The translations under genes and the position numbers were made by a program. Below are positions 36,268-48,200 of a DNA stretch of 64,000 nt, one piece after another. Source of the stretch: Bostrychus sinensis (lineage: Eukaryota; Chordata; Actinopteri; Gobiiformes; Eleotridae); NCBI GenBank assembly GCA_020698575.1, contig CM036247.1:38248-102247 (forward strand), written 5' to 3'. Numbering within the stretch: the stretch's first letter is position 1; each line of letters begins with the position of its first letter. The notes beneath the pieces were generated by a model. The model did no database searches, had not been told where the DNA came from, and saw only the letters and a list, made by a program, of their open reading frames with translations.

Positions 36268-39200
36268 CTGAACACACCACAGTACTGCAGTACTACTGTA
36301 GGACTACTGCAGTACTACTGCAGTACTACTGCAGTACTACTGCAGTACTACTGTAGTACTACTGTAGTAGGAAAGTACTTTAAACGTGTACCTGTACAGT
36401 ACCTGTAGTACCTGTACACAGCAGTAGTAGTACTGCGCAGTAGCAGCCCCACAGCAGTAGTAGTACCTGTAGTACCTGTACACAGCAGTAGTAGTACCTG
36501 TAGTACCCCCACAGCAGTAGTAGTACCTGTAGTACCCCCACAGCAGTAGTAGTACCTGTAGTACCCCCACAGCAGTAGTAGTACCTGTAGTACCCCCACA
36601 GCAGCAGTAGTACTGCGCAGTAGTCCAGGGGCCGGCTCAGCGCCTCCAGGAGCCGCAGCTCTGATGTCACTTCCTGTAGGATCTGCTGAGTCACTTCCTG
36701 TAGGCTGTGGCTGCTGTTGGCCTCCAGGTCAAAGGTCACGGCGGCGTCCAGGTCGAAGGCGAACTCCTGCCTCAGGCGCTCGAAGGCCGCCACCACCGCT
36801 GCACGAGAACCAGACCTGGACCTGGGATCTGACGGTTCAGGGGTAAATGCTCTGAGGCCCCGATGTCTCACAACCCTTCCTTTACAGTTGTGGGATAAGA
36901 GGGCTTTAGAGCATTTACCCCTGAACCAGCAGAGCCCCGGTTCGAGCCCGGGTCTGGGCTCTGTGTCTGTAACCGTCACGAGATAGGGTCAGAGATACTC
37001 ACGAGCCGCCAGGCGTTTCCTCAGCTGCTGGGCCACGTACGCCGGGACGACGCAGAACACCTCTCCCACTGAAAACACAGGACCCATTCACTGTGAGGCG
37101 GGTCACAACCCCTTCCCTTCACCACGACCCTGCTGCCGTTAAACTGAAGGACAACGTCAGCAGCGAGGGCCCCTGACGAAGCAGACGATAAAACATTTGT
37201 AATGAAGCACTTAGCATTAGCCAGCAGACATCGCAGACAGGTTTGAAGTGTTAACCACTCTGCCACGAGTGAGTGATGTCAGAGCCTGGGCAGAGAACAT
37301 TAGCGAGTGAGTAATGTTTAGCCGTTTGATTTAACAAAGCAGTTACTGTCTGTGATTAGCATAAAAGCTAAAGGCTAATTGTGGTAAAGATAATTATTTA
37401 GTTCTTAGTGCAGCGGAACAGAAGTCGTCTGAGATGAACTGAGCCTCTGAGGTCACTGTGGGCGGTGTTATAAAGGTTTTAGTTTCAGAGCGAGGGAAGG
37501 AACAGTTTAACCAATCACACGCTTCCATAGGACAGGAGCGCTCTGATTGGTCGATACATCCTTTAGCTATCACAACTAGAATCTGTCAGGAATAATGTGA
37601 AGGAGCTGTTGTTTTAGTTCAAAATGTCCTACTTATTCACAGTGGTTTTATTTTTTTATGTTAAAGAATGAAAAGCAGAGTCCAGATCTGCTGCGTTACT
37701 GTGACAGCTCCAGGTTTGTGTGAGACTGGGACAGAGCCACACTGTAAAAAATATCTGTAGATTTCATGGTAAAAATCTGTAAAATCTCAACAGTAAAAGA
37801 CCGTAGTTGATATATCGGTAAAATACTGTTTTGGTTACGGTAATTAACTGTAAAATTAAAAATAAGGCAAAATTGTATTTTTTAGTTTTGTTTTTTGTAA
37901 TGTTTACAGTATAGCACTGTTAAAAAAATCGAGTCCTGTGTTTATTACAGTTTAACACCTTTTCAAAAGATAATAACTTTAAATTTTACAGTAAATGTTG
38001 ATTAAAAGTTAAGTCACAAACTAAAATATACATTAACCTATTTTTTTTAAAGATAATAACTTTATTTTGCAGTAAATAATAATAAAAACTCAAGTCAAAA
38101 ACTGTAAAAACAACATTTGTGATAAAATTATACTGTAAAATGAAATAAAGGCCTCTTGTAGTTTTTACAGTAGAATTCTGGCAACCACAGCTGCCAATTT
38201 TTTACCGTAAAATTTACAGATTTTGTTTTACAGTGCAAGGAGAGGAATTATTTTTCATCTTTTTTTTTTAGACCTCACTTTTACAGTCTCAGAATCAGGA
38301 AGTGCAGCTTTAATAAGTTCACCTCATTGTTAACCCTCACAGCAGCTCAGGGCCCAAACGCCTACTTTTTGCTGTTTTTACTTTTTTGATCGTCTATAAA
38401 TCAGTCTAAAGTCAGTTTAAAAGCTGTCGGTGTGAAACTTGGCCAGAATATTTGTTTAAGTTGTTGTTTAAAAAGCCACGCCCCCTCTGTCTTTACCTGA
38501 GGCGCCGTCACTTCCATTATAACCACAGATCTTTGACATCCTGCAGTCCTGACTCATTATAATACTTTTTCATGAAAACCAAATAAATCTAAGCCTTTGC
38601 CTTCAAAATAAAGGGAAATTAGGTTTTTGGTCAGATTGACAAGTATCCACTCTGCAACTCATTTTTGGATAACAGAGCATATTTTATGTTTTTGTCTTCT
38701 AAAATAACAGGATTTTTATGACAAAATGGTCATAAAAACATAAATTATTAATAAATGAAAATTAACTTTATTTGGGGCAACCGGAGGGTCGCTGGTTCAA
38801 ATCCCATCTGAAACGCATACTGCCATTGTGTCCCTGGGCAAGGCACTTCACCCTCCTTGCCTGTGTGAATGTGTGTTTGGTGGTGGTCGGAGGGGCCGTT
38901 GGCACAGATTGGCAGCCACGCTTCCGTCAGTCTGCCCCAGGACAGCTGTGGCTACAGAAGTAGCTCACCACCACTGAGTGTGACTGAGGAGTGAATGAAT
39001 AACAGATCAAAAATTGTAAAGCGACTGAGTTGTGTGAAAAGCGCTGTATAAAAGATGTATTGATGTATTATTATTATTATATCTATGGTTAGGGCTGAAG
39101 TAGGAGAAAGGATTTCATGCAAAAAAAGTAAAAAAAATAAAATAAATTGTGATTTTGTAAATGTTTTATGAGCGGTCCCTAAGGTAAGGAGTGTATGTAC

Positions 39201-42200
39201 ATTTTTAAGGTGCCCAGAGGGTTAATAAATATATAAACAACAAACAAACTTTTAAATGAATATCTGTATTTTGCTCCCTCGTAGAAATGAATGGGACAGA
39301 ACGTTTTTATTCTCGGTCCCAGGCTGCGTAAGCAACTTTTTTAACCAAGGCTGCGTTCCGGTGAAGAACTCTGAGGTAGAATCTGCTGCTGAAGATTAAA
39401 ACGTCAGATGTTTTGGTTTGGTTTATGTTCTCTGTGAGCACTGGGATCGTCCACATGAAACACAAACTGACCCAGAGTTCAGCGTCGCTCTGTGTCAGGT
39501 TATTTCTTCTGTGTTATGTTCAAACACAGGCCTGACTGCAGTCAGGAGTTAAAACTTGTTTACCGAGTACATACTGGCTGTTTAAGGTTAAAAGGTTAAG
39601 TATTTGTCCCAGTTCCTAACCTGAGTGTGCAGTGTTGTACTACATTTATTTCTGTTGAGAGCTGTTGTCCATCACAGCCTCCTCCAGTTAATGCTCTGGT
39701 GTTTACTCTGTTGGTAGTTTTTTTATGTATAAAATTTTAAAATGGAGGCAGATGTCCACAAACTTCTGATAACAGTCAAGGTCTAAAATACTGATTCAGG
39801 ATATTACTGTCATGTCTCGTGTCTTTGTCTCGTGTTCTGTGTTTGTTTCCTTTGTTTTATTTTGGATTCCCAGTTTCCTTCCTGCCTCTTGTGTTTCCCG
39901 CGTGTTTGATTACCTGCCCCGCCCTGATGTTTTTCACCTGTGTCTCATTTTCTTGTGTATTTATGTCCTGTGTCCTCCCCTGGTTTTCGTCGGTTCATTG
40001 AGTTTGTTGAGTGTCGTTTTGTTTGGTCTTGTTTTTCGTGTGCCCGTGGCTTGTTACCTCTTGTGAGTATTATTAAACTTTCTGCATTACAGGGTCAGAG
40101 TCCCCACTGCTACTCTTTGTGAAGCTGTGGGGGCAAGGACTGTCCCCGGTGGCTGCCCTGCAGCAGGCCCAGGAGCAGGCCTGTTTGCAGGCAGCCACCG
40201 CGGGAGCTTGTGGTGGTGGACGCGGTGCTGGTGCGCGGCGGCGGCGCTCTAGGGCCAGCACCTCTCGGCGGGATCCTCCACCTGCTCCCCGGACTCCGCC
40301 CGTGCCTGCAGCTTCTCCCCGGACTCCGCCCGTTCCCGGCCTGGGGCCGCAGCAGCCGCCGGAGCCCCTAGGCTCTCCTCCGGTGTGACCAGGTGTAACC
40401 AGGTGTGACCAGGTGTAAGCAGGTGTGACCAGGTGTAACCAGGTGTGACCAGGTGTAGCCAGGTGTGACCAGGTGTAACCAGGTGTGACCAGGTGTAGCC
40501 AGGTGTGACCAGGTGTAGCCAGGTGTAAGCAGGTGTGACCAGGTGTGACCAGGTGTAACCAGGTGTGACCAGATGTGACCAGGTGTAAGCAGGTGTGACC
40601 AGGTGTGACCAGGTGTAAGCAGGTGTGACCAGGTGTGACCAGGTGTAAGCAGGTGTGACCGGGTGTGACCAGGTGTGACCGGGTGTGACCGGGTGTAGCC
40701 GGGTGTGACCAGGTGTAAGCAGGTGTGACCAGATGTAGCCAGGTGTGACCGGGTGTGACCGGGTGTAGCCGGATGTGACCAGGTGTGACCAGGTGTAAGC
40801 AGGTGTGACCAGGTGTGACCAGGTGTAAGCAGGTGTGACCAGATGTAGCCAGGTGTGACCGGGTGTGACCGGGTGTAGCCGGGTGTGACCAGGTGTGACC
40901 AGGTGTAAGCAGGTGTGACCAGGTGTGACCAGGTGTAAGCAGGTGTAAGCAGGTGTGACCAGGTGTGACCAGGTGTAAGCAGGTGTGACCAGGTGTGACC
41001 AGGTGTGACCGGGTGTGACCAGGTGTGACCAGGAGTGACCAGGTGTAACCAGGTGTAAGCAGGTGTAACCAGGTGTAACCAGGTGTGACCAGGTGTAACC
41101 AGGTGTAAGCAGGTGTGACCGGGTGTGACCAGGTGTGACCGGGTGTGACCAGGTGTAAGCAGGTGTGACCAGGTGTGACCGGGTGTGACCAGGTGTGACC
41201 GGGTGTGACCAGGTGTGACCAGGTGTAAGCAGGTGTGACCGGGTGTGACCAGGTGTAGCCGGGTGTGACCAGGTGTGACCAGGTGTGACCAGGTGTGACC
41301 AGGTGTAAGCAGGTGTGACCAGGTGTAAGCAGGTGTGACCGGGTGTGACCGGGTGTAGCTGGGTGTGACCAGGTGTAAGCAGGTGTGACCAGATGTAGCC
41401 AGGTGTGACCGAGTGTGACCAGGTGTAGCCGGGTGTGACCGAGTGTGACCGGGTGTAGCCGGGTGTGACCAGGTGTGACCAGGTGTAAGCAGGTGTGACC
41501 AGGTGTGACCAGGTGTAAGCAGGTGTGACCAGATGTAGCCAGGTGTGACCGGGTGTGACCGGGTGTAGCCGGGTGTGACCAGGTGTGACCAGGTGTAAGC
41601 AGGTGTGACCAGGTGTGACCAGGTGTAAGCAGGTGTAAGCAGGTGTGACCAGGTGTGACCGGGTGTGACCGGGTGTGACCAGGTGTGACCAGGAGTGACC
41701 AGGTGTAACCAGGTGTGACCAGGTGTAGCCAGGTGTAAGCAGGTGTGACCGGGTGTGACCAGGTGTGACCGGGTGTGACCAGGTGTAAGCAGGTGTGACC
41801 AGGTGTGACCGGGTGTGACCAGGTGTGACCGGGTGTGACCAGGTGTGACCAGGTGTAAGCAGGTGTGACCAGGTGTAGCCAGGTGTGACCAGGTGTAAGC
41901 AGGTGTGACCAGGTGTAAGCAGGTGTGACCGGGTGTGACCGGGTGTAGCCGGGTGTGACCAGGTGTAAGCAGGTGTGACCAGATGTAGCCAGGTGTGACC
42001 GAGTGTGACCAGGTGTAGCCGGGTGTGACCAGGTGTGACCAGGTGTGACCGGGTGTGACCAGGTGTAAGCAGGTGTGACCAGATGTAGCCAGGTGTGACC
42101 GAGTGTGACCGGGTGTAGCCGGGTGTGACCAGGTGTGACCAGGTGTAAGCAGGTGTGACCAGATGTAGCCAGGTGTGACCGGGTGTAGCCGGGTGTGACC

Positions 42201-45200
42201 AGGTGTGACCAGGTGTAAGCAGGTGTGACCAGGTGTGACCGGGTGTGACCCAGGTGTAGCCAGGTGTAAGCAGGTGTGACCAGGTGTAACCAGGTGTAAG
42301 CAGGTGTAGCCAGGTGTGACCAGGTGTAAGCAGGTGTAGCCAGGTGTAAGCAGGTGTGACCAGGTGTGACCAGGTGTAAGCAGGTGTAGCCAGGTGTAAG
42401 CAGGTGTGACCAGGTGTGACCAGGTGTAAGCAGGTGTAGCCAGGTGTAAGCAGGTGTGACCAGGTGTAAGCAGGTGTAAGCAGGTGTAGCCAGGTGTGAC
42501 CAGGTGTAAGCAGGTGTGACCAGGTGTAGCCAGGTGTGACCAGGTGTGACCAGGTGTAACCAGGTGTAGCCAGGTGTAAGCAGGTGTAACCAGGTGTAAC
42601 CAGGTGTAAGCAGGTGTAGCCAGGTGTAACCAGGTGTGACCAGGTGTAACCAGGTGTGACCAGGTGTGACCAGGTGTAACCAGGTGTAGCCAGGTGTAAG
42701 CAGGTGTAACCAGGTGTAGCCAGGTGTGACCAGGTGGTACCAGGTGTAACCAAGTGTAAGCAGGTGTAGCCAGGTGTAACCAGGTGTGACCAGGTGTAAC
42801 CAGGTGTAAGCAGGTGTGACCAGGTGTAAGCAGGTGTAGCCAGGTGTAAGCAGGTGTGACCAGGTGTGACCAGGTGTAAGCAGGTGTAGCCAGGTGTAAG
42901 CAGGTGTGACCAGGTGTAACCAGGTGTGACCAGGTGTGACCAGGTGTAGCCAGGTGTGACCAGGTGTAACCAGGTGTGACCAGGTGTGACCAGGTGTAGC
43001 CAGGTGTGACCAGGTGTAGCCAGGTGTGACCAGGTGTAACCAGGTGTGACCAGGTGTGACCAGGTGTAGCCAGGTGTGACCAGGTGTAACCAGGTGTAAG
43101 CAGGTGTGACCAGGTGTAAGCAGGTGTAGCCAGGTGTAAGCAGGTGTGACCAGGTGTGACCAGGTGTAAGCAGGTGTAGCCAGGTGTAAGCAGGTGTGAC
43201 CAGGTGTAACCAGGTGTGACCAGGTGTGACCAGGTGTAACCAGGTGTAGCCAGGTGTAAGCAGGTGTAACCAGGTGTGACCAGGTGTAACCAGGTGTGAC
43301 CAGGTGTGACCAGGTGTAACCAGGTGTAGCCAGGTGTAAGCAGGTGTAACCAGGTGTAGCCAGGTGTGACCAGGTGTGACCAGGTCTAACCAGGTGTAAG
43401 CAGGTGTAGCCAGGTGTGACCAGGTGTAAGCAGGTGTAGCCAGGTGTAAGCAGGTGTGACCAGGTGTGACCAGGTGTAAGCAGGTGTAGCCAGGTGTGAC
43501 CAGGTGTAAGCAGGTGTAGCCAGGTGTAAGCAGGTGTGACCAGGTGTGACCAGGTGTAAGCAGGTGTAGCCAGGTGTAAGCAGGTGTGACCAGGTGTAAC
43601 CAGGTGTGACCAGGTGTGACCAGGTGTAGCCAGGTGTGACCAGGTGTAACCAGGTGTGACCAGGTGTGACCAGGTGTAGCCAGGTGTGACCAGGTGTAAC
43701 CAGGTGTAAGCAGGTGTGACCAGGTGTAAGCAGGTGTAGCCAGGTGTAAGCAGGTGTGACCAGGTGTGACCAGGTGTAAGCAGGTGTAGCCAGGTGTAAG
43801 CAGGTGTGACCAGGTGTAACCAGGTGTAACCAGGTGTAAGCAGGTGTGACCAGGTGTAAGCAGGTGTAGCCAGGTGTAAGCAGGTGTGACCAGGTGTAAC
43901 CAGGTGTAACCAGGTGTAACCAGGTGTGACCAGGTGTAAGCAGGTGTAGCCAGGTGTGACCAGGTGTAACCAGGTGTAGCCAGGTGTGACCAGGTGTAAG
44001 CAGGTGTAGCCAGGTGTGACCAGGTGTAACCAGGTGTAAGCAGGTGTGACCAGGTGTAAGCAGGTGTAGCCAGGTGTAAGCAGGTGTGACCAGGTGTGAC
44101 CAGGTGTAAGCAGGTGTAGCCAGGTGTAACCAGGTGTGACCAGGTGTAAGCAGGTGTGACCAGGTGTAACCAGGTGTAACCAGGTGTAACCAGGTGTAAC
44201 CAGGTCTCACCTCGGGCCAGGTCACAGAGTGGGATGAAGGTCTCCAGGAGGCCACAGAGGAAGTCCAGGTCTCCCAGGAGCTGGCTGCAGTCGAGCCGCG
44301 CCGCCTCGAACAGCTGCCGACACTTCCTGTAGGGGGCGCCCATCTCCTCGTTACACACGTCCCCGATGTCCACGAGGAAGTGCAGCAGGTTCCTCAGAGT
44401 CCGGGCTGCACACCAGAGACAAACCTAATACTTAATACTACTACTACTACTACTACTACTACTATTACTATTATTATTACTACTACTACTATTATTACTA
44501 CTACTGCTGCTGTGTGTTCTCTCAGAGCGGTGACCTCACCAAGATGGCGGACGCCGTCAGTCAGGGCCAGGATCAGGTTCTGGACTCGTCCTGCAGTCTG
44601 GAAGGCGTTAGAGCTGATCTCCTTCAGACGCTGCAACACCGCTGCACACAACACACGAGTACACAACACACAAGTACACAACACACGAGTACACAACACA
44701 CAAGTACACAACACACGAGTACACAACACACAAGTACACAACACACGAGTACACAACACACGAGTACACAACACACAAGTACACAACACACGAGTACACA
44801 AAGAACACACACAGTACATGACTGGGCAACAGCTTTAGGCCGCTGTGGAAACAAAGCAGTAGAGTTCCTGACTACAGCAGGAGGGCGGTGGGTTGCCTCT
44901 GTCCTTGGGCAAGACACTTAATAATCCTCTTATCAACTGTGGCTAACTTTCAGATAAATGCAGCAGCAGTTTAGCTAACACACCGCTAACTGACAGCACT
45001 GTTTATTCTATTAAATGTTTTTACCTGGTGACTCTCATAGCGCCTCTGTCGAGGAAGTGTGGACTGTCCCAGTTCTCCTGCGGTGTTGGGACAGGGCCTA
45101 TGTCCATTTCAAACTCGTGCTAGAGCTAATGATTAATGATGTTTGCCGTAACAAATCAAAAAGCTCTAAAACTGATTAAAAATGTGTGAAATGTGGTCTT

Positions 45201-48200
45201 TGATAGAGCTCAGATTAATCCTGTGACTGTGGGTCAAAGATGGCGTCACGTCACAGCGCTCCAACAACAACAGCGGTGAACGCGGCGTCTCCTGTTTATA
45301 TCTGTGGGGTAAAAACCTCCTCCTGCTCCGCCATGTTTGTTGTTACTTTTGCTCTTCTTCTTCTGTTTTCGTAAATTTTTTTACTGTGGCTGATGGCCCC
45401 CTAATGGTGATTTAACAACACAGACTTTGACAGAGAAAACGCAATGACAATAACGTTTGGAACAGACGGATCTATTTACGTACAAAATGGAAGGTTAAAA
45501 GTGGGCGCGGCTAACTGGAGAGTGGGCGTGGTTTGCGTTGTGTGGGCGGGGCTTACCTGTGAGCGGGGAGGCGGCCCTTCGCAACAGCTCTTGTGTCTGA
45601 TTGGCCGAGAGCTGAGCGGAGCAGAGGATGCTGGAGGCAGCCAGCTCAGTGTTGTGCAGGGAGTTAGAGACTGGACCAGAGACCAGGACCGAGACCAGGA
45701 CCAGGGAGACCAGAGTACGGCCCTGACCTGAGGGGAGACCGGGGAGAGACCAGGGTTAGACCAGAGAGACCAGAGAAAGACCAGAGAGAGGCTAGAGAGA
45801 GACGAGAGAAAGACCAGAGAGAGGCCAGAGAGAGACCAGAGAAAGACCAGAGAAAGACCAGAGAAAGACCAGAGAGAGACCAGAGAGACCAGGGTTAGAC
45901 CAGAGAGACCAGAGAAAGACCAGAGAGAGGCTAGAGAGAGACGAGAGAAAGACCAGAGAGAGGCCAGAGAGAGACCAGAGAAAGACCAGAGAAAGACCAG
46001 AGAAAGACCAGAGAGAGACCAGAGAGACCAGGGTTAGACCAGAGAGACCAGAGAAAGACCAGAGAGAGGCTAGAGAGAGACGAGAGAAAGACCAGAGAGA
46101 GGCCAGAGAGAGACCAGAGAAAGACCAGAGAAAGACCAGAGAAAGACCAGAGAGAGACCAGAGAGAGACCAGAGAGAGACCAGAGAGACCAGGGTTAGAC
46201 CAGAGAGACCAGAGAAAGACCAGAGAGAGGCCAGAGAGAGACCAGAGAAAGACCAGAGAGAGGCCAGAGAGAGACAAGAGAAAGACCAGAGAGAGACCAG
46301 AGAGAGACCAGAGAGAGTCCAGGGAGAGTCCAGAGAGAGTCCAGAGAGAGTCCAGAGAGAGGCCAGAGAGAGGCCAGAGAGAGACCAGAGAGAGACCAGA
46401 GAGAGGCCAGGGTTAGACCAGAGAGACCAAAGAGAGACCAGAGAGAGTTCAGAGAGACACCAGAGAGAGACCAGAGAGAGTCCAGAGAGAGACCAGAGAG
46501 AGACCAGAGAGAGTCCAGAGAGAGACCAGAGAGAGGCCAGAGAGAGACTAGAGAAAGACCAGAGAGAGGCCAGAGAGAGACCAGAGAAAGACCAGAGAGA
46601 GGCCAGAGAGAGACCAGAGAAAGACCAGAGAGAGACCAGAGAGAGTCCAGAGAGGAACCAGAGAGAGGCCAGAGAGAGACCAGAGAAAGACCAGAGAGAG
46701 GCCAGAGAGAGACCAGAGAAAGACCAGAGAGAGACCAGAGAGAGACCAGAGAGAGTTCAGAGAGAGACCAGAGAGAGACCAGAGAGAGACCAGAGAGAGA
46801 CCAGAGAGAGACCAGAGAAAGACCAGAGAGAGGCCAGAGAGAGACCAAAGAAAGACCAGAGAGAGACCAGAGAGAGACCAGAGAGAGTTCAGAGAGAGAC
46901 CAGAGAGAGACCAGAGAGAGTCCAGAGAGAGACCAGAGAGAGACCAGAGAGAGACCAGAGAAAGACCAGAGAGAGACCAGAGAGAGACCAGAGAAAGACC
47001 AGAGAGAGACCAGAGAGAGACCAGAGAAAGACCAGAGAGAGACCAGAGAGAGACCAGAGAAAAACCAGAGAGAGACCAGAGAGAGGCCAGAGAGAGACCA
47101 GAGAAAAACCAGAGAGAGACCAGAGAGAGGCCAGAGAGAGACCAGAGAGAGACCAGAGAGAGACCAGAGAAAGACCAAAGAGAGACCAGAGAGAGACCAG
47201 AGAAAGACCAGAGAGAGACCAGAGAGAGACCAGAGAAAAACCAGAGAGAGACCAGAGAGAGACCAGAGAAAAACCAGAGAGAGACCAGAGAGAGACCAGA
47301 GAGAGGCCAGAGAGAGGCCAGAGAGAGACCAGAGAGAGACCAGAAAAAGACCAGAGAGAGGCCAGAGAGAGACCAGAGAGAGACCAGAGAGAGGCCAGAG
47401 AGAGGCCAGAGAGAGACCAGAGACAGACCAGAGAGAGACCAGAGAAAGACGAGAGAGAGACCAGAGAGAGACCAGGGAGAGACCAGAGAGAGGCCAGAAA
47501 GAGACCAGAGAGAGACCAGAGAGAGGCCAGAGAGAGACCAGAGACAGACCAGAGAGAGACCAGAGAAAGACGAGAGAGAGACCAGAGAGAGACCAGAGAG
47601 AGACCAGAGAGAGGCCAGAGAGAGACCAGAGAGAGACCAGAGAGAGACCAGAGAGAGGCCAGAGAGAGGCCAGAGAGAGACCAGAGAAAGACCAGAGAGA
47701 GACCAGAGAGAGTCCAGAGAGAGACCAGCGACAGACCAGAGAGAGACCAGAGAAAGACGAGAGAGAGACCAGAGAGAGACCAGAGAGAGACCAGAGAGAG
47801 TCCAGAGAAAGACCAGAGAGAGACCAGAGAGGGACCAGAGAGAGTCCAGAGAGAGTCCAGAGAAAGACCAGAGAAAGACCAGAGAGAAACCAGAGAGAGT
47901 CCAGAGAAAGACCAGAGAGAGACCAGAGAGAGACCAGAGAGAGTCCAGAGAGAGACCAGAGAGAGACCAGAGAGAGTCCAGAGAGAGACCAGAGAGAGTC
48001 CAGAGAGAGACCAGAGAGAGACCAGAGAGAGACCAGAGAGAGACCAGAGAAAGACCTGAGAGAGACCAGAGAGAGACCAGAGAGAGACCAGAGAGAGTCC
48101 AGAGAGAGACCAGAGACAGACCTGAGAGAGACCAGAGAAAGACCAGAGAGAGACCAGAGAGAGGCCAGAGAGAGGCCAGAGAGAGACCAGAGACAGACCA

